From G051132615 sp051132615 (GTDB lineage: Bacteria > Pseudomonadota > Gammaproteobacteria > Burkholderiales > Neisseriaceae), in contig NZ_CP152375.1 of the NCBI RefSeq assembly GCF_051132615.1, positions 2,976,001 through 3,040,000 of the forward strand: a DNA stretch of 64,000 nt, written 5' to 3'. This document shows, in pieces, positions 1-8,509 of this stretch. The notes under the pieces are model-generated. The model was not told the origin of the DNA, did no database searches, and saw only the letters and a list, made by a program, of their open reading frames with translations. Both the position numbers and the translations under genes were made by a program. Position 1 is the stretch's first letter. The number at the start of each line of letters is the position of its first letter.

Positions 1-632
1 GTACTTTTGTTCAAGGGATGAGAGTCACAGACCAAGAAACCATGCAAATTGTTGAAATGGTTTTAGGAGGTTCAGTCAATAAAGAAATTGTCTCTTTGAT
101 CAATCAGAACGGAGGTAAAGCCGTTGGTATTACAGGGAAAGATGGGCATTCTATTCATGCAAAAAAAATGATGCTCAATATCCCGAATCAAGCACCTGTT
201 GATATCGGTCAAGTTGGAGAAATAGAAAGTATTGATCCAACTTTAATTGATCTGATGACCAGTGAAGATTTTATTCCAGTCGTCGCTCCTATTGGTGTTG
301 GCAGTAATGGAGAGGCATTTAATATCAATGCAGATTTGGTGGCAGGAAAACTAGCAGAAACATTAAAAGCCGAAAAATTGATTTTAATGACCAATACGAC
401 AGGTGTTTTGAGCCAAACAGGAGAACTGCTGACCAACTTATCGCCTCAAGATGTTGATAATTTATTTGCAGATGGTACCATTCATGGCGGTATGCTTCCT
501 AAAATCAGCTCAGCTTTAGATGCAGCAAAAAATGGGGTCAGAAGTGTTCATATTATTGATGGTCGAGTAAAACATGCCTTGCTATTAGAAATTTTCACGA
601 AAACAGGCGTAGGAACCATGATTCACTCTTAA
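1..632 (+). CDS. argB: Acetylglutamate kinase, 5'-truncated by window edge
   Basis: Second enzyme of arginine biosynthesis: it phosphorylates N-acetylglutamate with ATP in the cytoplasm. The reading frame is open from base 3. Residues TFVQG precede the first in-frame ATG at 18 and match the family's F-V-x-G-x-RVTD segment, so that ATG is internal and the true start lies upstream of the window. Visible family signatures are RVTDxETMxxVEMVLGG, the GxTGKDG segment, and a C-terminal stretch with GGMLPK followed by SVHIIDGRVKHALLLEIFT. About 210 residues are present of a usual length near 300, so roughly the first third is missing. No in-frame stop or frameshift is seen. Assignment is confident on family motifs. 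Confidence 0.96.
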   Translation, partial: TFVQGMRVTDQETMQIVEMVLGGSVNKEIVSLINQNGGKAVGITGKDGHSIHAKKMMLNIPNQAPVDIGQVGEIESIDPTLIDLMTSEDFIPVVAPIGVGSNGEAFNINADLVAGKLAETLKAEKLILMTNTTGVLSQTGELLTNLSPQDVDNLFADGTIHGGMLPKISSALDAAKNGVRSVHIIDGRVKHALLLEIFTKTGVGTMIHS

Positions 633-743
633 AATGTTTATTTCTCATCAAACACAATATATTTATAAAGCTATATACGCTTAACTGATTGATTTCTTGA
701 ATACCCTTTTATTTTTTCAAAAAAATAAGCGAAAGACAAACAA

Positions 744-1913
744 ATGAATCCACTATTGTATATTGCCAAAGGCGAACTCTTTTATAAACAAGAAAATTCG
801 TCACAGGCCATTTGTTGTAATGCCATAGAAAATTATAAAAAAAATTTACAAGAAATTAACCAGCGAAAAGAATGGAAAACAAAGGGTACTGGAGCAGCAT
901 TTATGGGCGTGATCAACTATGATGATCATGCAGCTTATGAAAAAGAAAGAATTTTCCCATCTGATGCCATTATTTGTGAAACAAATACAATTATCTATTC
1001 TGCACTCTTACATAATGGCACTGCTATTTATTCAAAGACTCTGACAAATACAGAAGAACAAGAAGGCCTCATCCTCAGAAAAAATGATTTTAAAGTATAT
1101 GAAATGGATTTTGACGCAATTAATCAGCGTTTAGCCCTATCAGTTAGTGCGCTTGGTTATGAGCGACACCTTGCTATTTTAGAGCTTGAATCTGCTGATA
1201 TACACTATGTTACAGAAGGAGATTGTCACGATTGTAACCCTTCTTTTGACCCCCATAATCCAGATATTCTTTATTATGATTCCTGTGGTTTGGCTTATGA
1301 TAGAGACGGAAACCTATGTGGGTTAGGCCCAAAGGGAATTTTCAGACTCAATTTAAAAACGGGTTCTTTAGATGAGATCCTATGTGATCCTAAATATGAC
1401 TTTTCTAAACCCAAAATGGATACAGCGGGAAACTTATATTTCATTAAAAAACCTTATCAATCTAAAAATGAAAGCACATTTTCCATCAAAGATATCATTT
1501 TTGCCCCTGTAAAAATAACCAAAGCGATTCTAGGTTGGCTTGATTTTTTCACTCAACGTTATGCTGGAGAATCCTTAAAAACAACAACTGGCTCTCATCC
1601 TGCAAAAATGAAACAACGTTCAGAAGAAGAACTTTTTATTGAAGGCAATCTAATCAATGTAAAGAAATCATTAGAAGAAAATCAAAAAAGTGGTGAAAAA
1701 TATCCAGGAATAGCGCCTAAAAGCTGGGAGCTTATAAAAATGCCCCCAAACCAAAATTTGGTTACTTTAAAAAAAGGGGTTTTAAGTTATCAATTAAAAA
1801 AAGATGGTTCCATTTTTTATTCTAATGGAAAACACTTAATTGAGATTGAATCAGCTTCTATTGAAAAATTATTATTTGAACAAGAACTTATTACCAAGAT
1901 TATTTGTTCATGA
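744..1913 (+). CDS. Hypothetical protein, possibly beta-propeller-like
   Basis: A 389-residue protein I do not recognise. It has no signal peptide and no clear membrane segment, so it is probably cytoplasmic. The middle part (about residues 125-235) alternates short beta-like stretches with turns of the type seen in WD40/TolB-like propellers, for example ILYYDSCGLAYDRDGNLCG and GIFRLNLKTGSLDEIL. A CHDC motif lies near residue 160. The C-terminal third is lysine- and glutamate-rich and less structured in appearance. The start at 744 is the first ATG after argB and has only a weak ribosome-binding site. It follows argB by about 110 bases on the same strand, so co-transcription is possible but not shown. 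No function is proposed. Confidence 0.7.
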   Translation: MNPLLYIAKGELFYKQENSSQAICCNAIENYKKNLQEINQRKEWKTKGTGAAFMGVINYDDHAAYEKERIFPSDAIICETNTIIYSALLHNGTAIYSKTLTNTEEQEGLILRKNDFKVYEMDFDAINQRLALSVSALGYERHLAILELESADIHYVTEGDCHDCNPSFDPHNPDILYYDSCGLAYDRDGNLCGLGPKGIFRLNLKTGSLDEILCDPKYDFSKPKMDTAGNLYFIKKPYQSKNESTFSIKDIIFAPVKITKAILGWLDFFTQRYAGESLKTTTGSHPAKMKQRSEEELFIEGNLINVKKSLEENQKSGEKYPGIAPKSWELIKMPPNQNLVTLKKGVLSYQLKKDGSIFYSNGKHLIEIESASIEKLLFEQELITKIICS

Positions 1914-2322
1914 ATACGCAATTTTAACTATTTCCTGAAAGCTGGGCTTTTAACTGACAATCGTGTTTTTGAGTGTTATTAGGAAGATATTTGAGCACAA
2001 TCATTAAAACCTGTTAAGGCCCACTCATACATTCTTCGTAATATCGCCCACATTCAAACCACCAATATAATCTTTGATCATGGTGATAATGATAAATAAA
2101 AAAATTTATAGGACAGAAAAAAACGGTATTGTGTTTTCATAATCAATATAAAATGCTATATAAAAGGTTATTATTTCACTGGACTGTGAAAGTCTTATGA
2201 AGAATACAAAAATTGATCCGTAAAGATACATAGATTTTATCCCGTTTATTCACAAACAAATTAAATAATGTCATATAATAATTACTTAAACATCAAAAAA
2301 ATCAGCTGATAAGTGTCTAAAA
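1914..2322. other. Intergenic stretch, nothing recognised
   Basis: About 410 AT-rich bases between the unknown gene and the MipA-like gene. I see no convincing ORF, RNA gene or strong hairpin. It presumably carries the promoter of the downstream gene. Confidence 0.5.
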
Positions 2323-3066
2323 ATGTCTTATAAAAATATTCTATTCTATCTATTCTCTTTTGCCAGCATAAACCATGTTTTGGCCACTAATCTAAAAATT
2401 GGCCTAGTCACCGAAGTTGATTTTCCTGTATATAAAGACACTAAAAATGATTTAACTGTTTTGCCTCTGCTCGACTATGATAATGGCACTGTTTATATTG
2501 ATGGCTTTGATATGGGGGCTTATTTATATCAGAATGATCAACATGAATTGGCCATTAATGCCAATTATCACGATAATGGCTTTCGCCCTAAAGACAGTTC
2601 CAATGAACACATGCAAAAACTTGATAAGCGCCACGAAACCATCATGTTGGGTGTTAATTATACTCATATTGCCAATTGGGGCGTTATAGATACCAGATTT
2701 AATACAGATATACTGGGTAAAAATAAAGGGTTCTTGGCAGATGTTGGGTATTTAGCTGTATTTCAAAAAAAACATTTTACCTTTGCGCCCAAAATAGGGG
2801 TAAGCTGGCATAGTAACCATTACAATAATTACTACTATGGTGTTTCTCAACAAGAATCAAAAAAAACAGGCTTTCAAAGCTATCAATCTAGGCAAAGTAT
2901 CCAACCTTATTTAGAAATGAACATGAATTACCAAATATCACCTAAAGTAGATATTTTCTTTTCAGGTCGATATGAACAACTCAGAAGCCAAATAAAAAAT
3001 AGCCCTATAGTAGAAAAATCATATGCGCCTTCTATCCAACTGGGTATGAAATACCAATTTCAATAA
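2323..3066 (+). CDS. MipA/OmpV family outer-membrane protein
   Basis: A 247-residue predicted outer-membrane beta-barrel. Residues 1-21 form a signal peptide ending near VLA. The rest has amphipathic beta strands and ends in YQFQ, close to the aromatic C-terminal signature of barrel proteins. Family marks are an early LPLLDYDNGTVYIDG segment and a late YYYGVSQQES segment, corresponding to the conserved YYGV region of MipA/OmpV proteins. MipA in E. coli scaffolds the murein polymerase PBP1b and MltA, but most family members are uncharacterised. It stands alone, with the downstream aminotransferase 130 bases away. Family membership is fairly sure; the specific role is not. Confidence 0.8.
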   Translation: MSYKNILFYLFSFASINHVLATNLKIGLVTEVDFPVYKDTKNDLTVLPLLDYDNGTVYIDGFDMGAYLYQNDQHELAINANYHDNGFRPKDSSNEHMQKLDKRHETIMLGVNYTHIANWGVIDTRFNTDILGKNKGFLADVGYLAVFQKKHFTFAPKIGVSWHSNHYNNYYYGVSQQESKKTGFQSYQSRQSIQPYLEMNMNYQISPKVDIFFSGRYEQLRSQIKNSPIVEKSYAPSIQLGMKYQFQ

Positions 3067-3196
3067 CAATGTCACAATAAGTCACATAAAGTACACAAGA
3101 AGCCAATAGCGCAAATAAGCATATTTATTTCATAATCTGGTCAACTTTGTATACCCATTAAATTGGGTAACATCCCCTAGACTGGAGCCAATAATA

Positions 3197-4591
3197 ATGA
3201 TGCATCAATCAATGAATAAAGAAACAGAACAACAATTACTTGCTGATGAAGCCAAGTATTGTTCTTTTGGGGATACCGTTCACTATGTTGAGCCGCCAAA
3301 AATATTTACAGGTTGCGATGGTAGCTATATGTTTGATATTGAAGGCACGCCCTATCTTGATCTTCAAATGTGGTATTCTGCTGTTAACTTTGGCTATAAA
3401 AACACCCGCTTAAATGATGTTGTTAGAAAACAGCTGGGTATTTTACCTCAGGCAGCAAGCCAATATTTACACCCTACCAAAATTGAATTAGCCAAAACTA
3501 TTGCACAAGACATGGAAAACAAATTTGGTTTACCTGGTAGAGTTCATTTTAATGTTGGTGGCTCACAATGTATTGAAGATTCTCTTAAAATCGTCCGTAA
3601 TGCATGTCAAGGAAAAAGCTTAATGTTTGCTTTTGAAGGTGGCTATCATGGACGCACATTAGGTGCTTCATCTATTACATCTAGTTATCGTTATCGTCGT
3701 CGCTATGGACACTTTGGTGAAAAAGCACATTTTATTCCTTTCCCTTACCCATTTCGTCGCCCTAAAGGGATGAGTGCAGAAGAATATGGAGAACATTGTG
3801 TCAATGAATTTGCCCGTCTATTTGAAACAGAATACAACGGCGTTTGGGATCCTAAAGTTCAAGAAGCAGAATATGCTGCCTTTTATATAGAACCCATTCA
3901 AGGTACAGGTGGCTATGTTATACCACCGCGTAACTTCTTTACTGGCATCAAAAAAGTACTGGATCAATATGGTATTTTATTGGTTGTAGACGAAATACAA
4001 ATGGGTTTTTATCGTACAGGGAAATTGTGGTCTATTGAACATTTTGGTGTCACCCCTGACGTTTTGGTTTTCGCAAAAGCATTAACAAATGGGATGAATC
4101 CACTTGGTGGTGTTTGGGCTAGAGAAGAGCTCATTAATCCGACTATTTTCCCACCTGGGTCAACACATTCTACTTTTGCTTCTAATCCTATTGGCACATC
4201 CCTTGGATTAGAGGTAATGCATATGTTACAAGAAACTGACTATGAAAGTATGGTTATGGCCAAGGGAGCTCATTTCTTAGAGGGTTTACAAGACTTACAA
4301 AAACGACATAAAGAAATTGGCGATGTTGATGGTTTAGGCTTGGCGTTACGAGCGGAAATTTGTACAGAAGACGGCTTCACCCCCAATAAAGCATTACTTG
4401 ATAAAATGGTGGATATTGGGCTATCTGGAGACTTGGACTGGCAAGGTAAAAAGATCGGCTTAGTACTTGATGTTGGTGGCTATTATAAAAATGTCATCAC
4501 TTTAGCCCCCTCTTTGCATATTTCAACAGAAGAAATTGATCAAGCTTTGGCTCTATTAGATCAATTGCTTACCCGATCAAAAAATAGCTAG
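3197..4591 (+). CDS. Class III (ornithine-type) PLP aminotransferase
   Basis: A 464-residue cytoplasmic transaminase of the omega-amino-acid type (class III). It shows the EGGYHGRT region that binds the cofactor phosphate, the VVDEIQMGFYRTG segment with the Asp that contacts the pyridine nitrogen, and the Schiff-base lysine K294 in FAKALTNG. Family substrates include ornithine, diaminobutyrate, 4-aminobutyrate and lysine; I cannot pick one. A GGAG about ten bases upstream supports the start at 3197, although 3200 and 3212 are also possible ATGs. It is the first gene of a three-gene + operon, 16 bases before the acyltransferase. The next two genes and the convergent six suggest one small-molecule pathway. 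Family confident, substrate unknown. Confidence 0.88.
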   Translation: MMHQSMNKETEQQLLADEAKYCSFGDTVHYVEPPKIFTGCDGSYMFDIEGTPYLDLQMWYSAVNFGYKNTRLNDVVRKQLGILPQAASQYLHPTKIELAKTIAQDMENKFGLPGRVHFNVGGSQCIEDSLKIVRNACQGKSLMFAFEGGYHGRTLGASSITSSYRYRRRYGHFGEKAHFIPFPYPFRRPKGMSAEEYGEHCVNEFARLFETEYNGVWDPKVQEAEYAAFYIEPIQGTGGYVIPPRNFFTGIKKVLDQYGILLVVDEIQMGFYRTGKLWSIEHFGVTPDVLVFAKALTNGMNPLGGVWAREELINPTIFPPGSTHSTFASNPIGTSLGLEVMHMLQETDYESMVMAKGAHFLEGLQDLQKRHKEIGDVDGLGLALRAEICTEDGFTPNKALLDKMVDIGLSGDLDWQGKKIGLVLDVGGYYKNVITLAPSLHISTEEIDQALALLDQLLTRSKNS

Positions 4592-4607
4592 ATTGATCAA
4601 CTAATTA

Positions 4608-5678
4608 ATGAAATACTTAAATCAACTCGAACCTGACTCACTTATCCAAAATTTTATGTCAAATCCGCCAAAAGGGTTTGACATAAAGGATGAATGCTCA
4701 GGTTTACCTATTTTTACCACTAAATTTGATTTATTAACAACGGTTGATGATCCGATTGCTGTAAAACTTAATCGTTTACCATTTCAGCACTTTTGGAGAA
4801 AATTTTTACAGATAAAGACCTGTTTTGTTGGGACAACTGTATCAGAGTATACTTTGTTTCCTCAAGATATTTTACCAGCAAAATTAATTAATGATATTAA
4901 AAACAGTTTGGCTCATCTTTATCCATTATTGATTATCAAAGATATTCCAAAGAGCTCTCCCTTATTGGATAGTCAAGCCAATACTTTTTCAAATGACCTC
5001 ATCGAGTCACTCAAGCAAGAAAACTTTATTCTTGTATCTGGGCAAGCATTAGCATGGTTGCCAATAGATTTTCAAGATATACCTGAATATCTGGCTCGTT
5101 TATCAAGTGCTAGAAGAAAGGATATGAGGCGAAAACTTAAAAAAAGCACCGAAATAAATATTCAAATATTGAAAACAGGTGATAAGTGTTTTTATGATGA
5201 ACAATTTTTGAATATTTATTACAAACTGTATCTGAATGTTTATGATCAAAGCGAAATCCATTTCGATTTGCTTTCCAAAGAATTTTTTACTGCTTTATTA
5301 CAAGATCGCTTCGCTCAAGGTATTGTTTTTAATTATAAGATAAACGATCAGCTTATTGGCTATAATATTTGCTATGTTGTTGAAGAAACCTTAATGGATA
5401 AATATGTAGGCTTTGATTACCCTATGGCAAGAAACTATAATTTATATTACATCAGTTGGTTTCATAATTTAAATTATGCTTTAGAGCATGGCTTGAAACG
5501 TTATATTGCAGGATGGACTGATCCAGAGATAAAAGCTTATTTAGGCGCGCAATTTACATTAACACAACATGCTGTTTATGTCAGAAATCCTGTTTTACGT
5601 ACTATGTTACGCCGTATCAGTCAATATTTTGAAAAAGATCAGAACACACTTAAATCTATTGCCAAAAATCATGAATAA
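4608..5678 (+). CDS. COG3146/FemAB-like GNAT N-acyltransferase
   Basis: A 356-residue cytoplasmic protein of the GNAT superfamily. The basic helix LARLSSARRKDMRRKLKKS around residues 160-180 is characteristic of COG3146-type predicted N-acyltransferases, often annotated as peptidogalycan biosynthesis proteins. The following domain has the strand-helix pattern of a GNAT fold, with LIGYNICYVVEETLMDKYVGFDYPMARNYNLYYISW truncated here to its key parts: a GY-N core, a FDY turn and a YNLYY aromatic run. It starts 16 bases after the aminotransferase, and its end overlaps the next gene by eight bases (ATGAATAA), which implies translational coupling. The likely role is transfer of an acyl or aminoacyl group to an amine made by the neighbouring aminotransferase. 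That substrate is inference. Confidence 0.72.
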   Translation: MKYLNQLEPDSLIQNFMSNPPKGFDIKDECSGLPIFTTKFDLLTTVDDPIAVKLNRLPFQHFWRKFLQIKTCFVGTTVSEYTLFPQDILPAKLINDIKNSLAHLYPLLIIKDIPKSSPLLDSQANTFSNDLIESLKQENFILVSGQALAWLPIDFQDIPEYLARLSSARRKDMRRKLKKSTEINIQILKTGDKCFYDEQFLNIYYKLYLNVYDQSEIHFDLLSKEFFTALLQDRFAQGIVFNYKINDQLIGYNICYVVEETLMDKYVGFDYPMARNYNLYYISWFHNLNYALEHGLKRYIAGWTDPEIKAYLGAQFTLTQHAVYVRNPVLRTMLRRISQYFEKDQNTLKSIAKNHE

Positions 5679-6543
5679 TTTACCAGTAATACTCGATTTT
5701 GATCAAAGCGTATTTCTTCCAGAACAAACAACCATAATAGACTTACATCAATGGCAAGATGATATTCGTTTTGGTTGTATGCTTTCTACTTTTAAGTCAT
5801 TCGAAACTGAGCTAAATAAAAAAATCAACGGACAAATAAAGAGCCCTATTTTCATAGGAAGTGGTGATTACCACCATATTAGTACGCTTTTAATTAAACA
5901 GTTGGCTCAACAAATAAACACACCTTTTCAGGTGGTGGTGTTTGATAACCATCCTGACAATATGCGCTTTCCCTTTGGCATACATTGTGGTTCATGGGTT
6001 GCACATATAGCAAAACTTCCTTATATCAGTCATATTCATGTAGTAGGTATTACCTCTTCTGATATTGGTTTTACCCATTTATGGGAAAATCATTTAAAAC
6101 CATTATACCAAGGCAAATTAACCTATTGGTGCTTACAAACAGACACAACTTGGATAAAAAAAGTAGGGTTAAATGCAGCATATCGTCGCTTTAACACCCC
6201 AGATGAACTGATTGCCGCATTTAATCAAGAACAAGCCCTATCTTCAGAACCAACATACTTATCTATTGATAAAGATGTATTATCAGTAGACACCGTCCAA
6301 ACAAACTGGGATCAAGGCTGTTTATTAGAAAGACATTTATTTGATACCATTTCCACTTTAAAACCTCGTATTGTCGGCAGTGACATCACAGGAGAGGTTT
6401 CAATATGGCATTATAAACATTGGTGGAAACGTTTTTTAAGTCAATTAGATGCACAACAAGAACCTTCACAAGCAGAATTAAAAAAGTGGCAAATGCTACA
6501 AAACCAACTGAATCAACGATTATTATCTGCATTAACAAAATAA
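5671..6543 (+). CDS. Arginase/ureohydrolase-fold protein
   Basis: A 290-residue protein from the ATG at 5671. I prefer that start to in-frame upstream starts because MNNLPVILDFDQS aligns with a domain beginning and overlaps the previous stop by eight bases. Metal-binding motifs of the arginase superfamily are visible in modified form. GSGDYHH stands for the GGDHS motif, VVFDNHPDN for DAHxD, YLSIDKDVLS for SxDxDxxDP, and GSDITGE holds the terminal Glu. The manganese ligands are therefore largely kept, but surrounding residues differ from true arginase and agmatinase. It probably hydrolyses a C-N bond in a substrate other than arginine. Its 3' end overlaps the convergent DegT-type gene by 31 bases. 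Confidence 0.75.
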   Translation: MNNLPVILDFDQSVFLPEQTTIIDLHQWQDDIRFGCMLSTFKSFETELNKKINGQIKSPIFIGSGDYHHISTLLIKQLAQQINTPFQVVVFDNHPDNMRFPFGIHCGSWVAHIAKLPYISHIHVVGITSSDIGFTHLWENHLKPLYQGKLTYWCLQTDTTWIKKVGLNAAYRRFNTPDELIAAFNQEQALSSEPTYLSIDKDVLSVDTVQTNWDQGCLLERHLFDTISTLKPRIVGSDITGEVSIWHYKHWWKRFLSQLDAQQEPSQAELKKWQMLQNQLNQRLLSALTK

Positions 6544-7739
6544 ATTTTTGATTCATTCATTATGTTTTCAATTGTTTGGCAAATTTTTTCAAATAGATCA
6601 TCTGTTAGCCATAAACTGTTTGAAATGGTAAACATTCTATTGGCTAGATCCCTGGCATTACTTACAGGAGTAGAGGGAACCAATTCTTGTAAATATAAAT
6701 AGTCTGGCAAGGCATGAATAAATAAACGACTCACACCCAACGGTGTTGACCATAACTCATCTAATATATGATTTCTTATTTGCTCTACTGGCACCAAAAC
6801 CATGAAAAAAGGCCAAATTCCTTGTTGGTTTTGATCCTGAATCACTTTCACCTCTTTTATTTTAGATAATCTATCAAGGCGCACCATAGCCTGTTTGTTT
6901 GTATCATTTAAATACTGGGGTAATCTTGTTAAAGCATGAAAACCTGCATTTTGTCTAAATTTGCCTACTTTATGGATAGGAATTTCATCAAAAAAATCGC
7001 CAACGGCTTCAATTAAATTTTGTTTTTTTAATGCCTTACGTCTTGGGTGCCCATAGACAAAAGACAATATTTGGGGACGATAACAAAAAGAGTAACCAAT
7101 AAACTCTACCGTTCGTCGAAGCTCCCAACCCAAGTTAAAATGGCTCAATTGTGCTGAAGTTTGTTTAATATGGTGTTGCAGTGAAGTATTGTGAGATGAA
7201 ATTAACCCGCCTTCAAAAATACTGAGTCCTTTACCTACGGCCAAACTAAAAAACGAGACATCTGCTATCTGCCCGACATCCGCACCAAGGGCTTGTGCAG
7301 CATCCTCAATCACAAAAGCGCCATGCTGTTGTGCGATATTTTTTGCTTTAGCGACATCAACAACACGTCCGCCTAAATGGGTTGGTACAATCGCTAAGGT
7401 ATGTTCATTAACCAGATTGGCAAGATGATCAAAATCAAAATCTATGTTTTCATAAGCGAGATCACATATTTTTATTTGCAAATTGCATTTTTTTATAGCC
7501 AAAACCATTAGAGGACAGGTATAAGCAGGAATAATGACTTCTTTTCGATTAGGTTCGAGCTTTTTTAAAGCCATTAAAATAATGATAAAAGCGGCTGTAC
7601 CAGAGCACTCTAGTTGAAAAAAAGGCAAGTTGAAATAAAGGCTTGCTCTATCAACTAAACTACCTTTATCAAAAGAGATAAGATCAGTCAAAAAAGGGGG
7701 TAAACCAGCAGTTGGGGGAATTTCACGTTGAAAAGCCAT
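6513..7739 (-). CDS. DegT/DnrJ/EryC1-type PLP aminotransferase
   Basis: A 408-residue aspartate-aminotransferase-fold enzyme of the DegT/DnrJ/EryC1/StrS type, which usually aminates sugars or small keto substrates. K170 in AVGKGLSIFEGG is the predicted Schiff-base lysine, and D146 in VIEDAAQALG is the pyridine-N contact. PAYTCPLMVLAI and VPTHLGGRVVDV are typical of the family. The start at 7739 is an ATG 15 bases downstream of the preceding small membrane gene. It is the last gene of the leftward operon, and its final 31 bases overlap the convergent arginase-like gene. Having two different aminotransferases in one locus suggests two amination steps. Substrate is unknown. Confidence 0.82.
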   Translation of the reverse strand: MAFQREIPPTAGLPPFLTDLISFDKGSLVDRASLYFNLPFFQLECSGTAAFIIILMALKKLEPNRKEVIIPAYTCPLMVLAIKKCNLQIKICDLAYENIDFDFDHLANLVNEHTLAIVPTHLGGRVVDVAKAKNIAQQHGAFVIEDAAQALGADVGQIADVSFFSLAVGKGLSIFEGGLISSHNTSLQHHIKQTSAQLSHFNLGWELRRTVEFIGYSFCYRPQILSFVYGHPRRKALKKQNLIEAVGDFFDEIPIHKVGKFRQNAGFHALTRLPQYLNDTNKQAMVRLDRLSKIKEVKVIQDQNQQGIWPFFMVLVPVEQIRNHILDELWSTPLGVSRLFIHALPDYLYLQELVPSTPVSNARDLANRMFTISNSLWLTDDLFEKICQTIENIMNESKIYFVNADNNR

Positions 7740-7754
7740 ACATTAATTAGCCTG

Positions 7755-8144
7755 TTAATGGCTTACTCCTGAGGTAATATTTTTTTCAGCAATGGCTAGA
7801 AACAAGATACCAGAGACAATTAGTGTCGCACCGATTAACTTTGAAGGTGTAATTTCTTCATTAAATAACCATACTGAAGCAATCATAACGGTAATCACTT
7901 CCATATGGGCTGCCGCAAATGCTGGACCAACAGGCGCTTTTTTTAATAAAGTCATCCAAGTAAAAAACGCACCGATATAACCTAAAATAGCGGTATAGAC
8001 CCAGTGATTCGTGAATACACGTTCAATCCATTGCCAAGTAAACTCTAAAGGCTGAGCATCTATTGCGGTAAATTTAAAACTTGTCTGCCCTATTGTATCA
8101 AACAATAATAGTAGCCCAAAACCAATAATATAAAAGCGTTTCAC
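7755..8144 (-). CDS. Half-size DMT/SMR-like membrane protein (second of pair)
   Basis: A 129-residue protein with four predicted membrane helices, half the size of a normal EamA transporter and close to SMR family length. I choose the GTG at 8144: it overlaps the TAG stop of the upstream gene by one base and has GTAGGAGTAGG just before it. A longer frame would add a Cys/Arg/Ser-rich, non-membrane N-terminus. Conserved-looking features are FDTIGQTSFKF in helix 1 and the LFNEEITPSKLIGATLIVSGI ending, split here by FNEE, an EamA/SMR signature. The neighbouring gene encodes a similar half, so the two probably form a heterodimeric exporter or importer. Cargo is presumably the locus product, by inference. 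Confidence 0.75.
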   Translation of the reverse strand: MKRFYIIGFGLLLLFDTIGQTSFKFTAIDAQPLEFTWQWIERVFTNHWVYTAILGYIGAFFTWMTLLKKAPVGPAFAAAHMEVITVMIASVWLFNEEITPSKLIGATLIVSGILFLAIAEKNITSGVSH

Positions 8145-8509
8145 TAACCTACTCCTACTACAGCAACACCTGCTGTGACGCATAAAATGCCTACAACACG
8201 CATAGGTGTGAGTTTTTCATTAAATAGAATTCGACCAACAATCATAATGGCAATAATATTAACTGATCCCAACAATATACCTTCGGATAATGGGACTAAT
8301 GTTAAAAAGGCTAACCATAACAAGAACTCTATAAGATAAGAGGCAATACCAACCCAAAGCCATGGTTGACGACATAAACCATACCAGTAAGAAAGAATGC
8401 TTTTATTCGGGGCTGTAGTGGGTTTAGTTGCAGCATATTTAAACGCAATTTGTCCTAAAGTATCAAAACTGATATTGGCAATCCATAATATAATGATTAA
8501 GTTATTCAT
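8144..8509 (-). CDS. Half-size DMT/SMR-like membrane protein (first of pair)
   Basis: A 121-residue protein with four predicted membrane helices. The start is the ATG at 8509, which overlaps the end of the esterase gene in an ATGAATAA junction; longer in-frame starts would run back into that gene. Helix 1 holds FDTLGQIAFKYAA, very like FDTIGQTSFKF in the partner, so the pair are paralogues. Helix 4 carries the FNEKLTPMRVVGI motif shared with EamA/SMR proteins. Paired SMR-type subunits with opposite topology are known (for example EbrAB and YkkCD), and a similar arrangement is likely here. The stop codon overlaps the partner's GTG by one base. Confidence 0.75.
   Translation of the reverse strand: MNNLIIILWIANISFDTLGQIAFKYAATKPTTAPNKSILSYWYGLCRQPWLWVGIASYLIEFLLWLAFLTLVPLSEGILLGSVNIIAIMIVGRILFNEKLTPMRVVGILCVTAGVAVVGVG

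Noticed and set aside
5569..5670. Longer N-terminus for the arginase-like protein
   Set aside because: The extension lies entirely inside the acyltransferase gene in another frame. The ATG at 5671 gives a natural overlap and a domain-like start.
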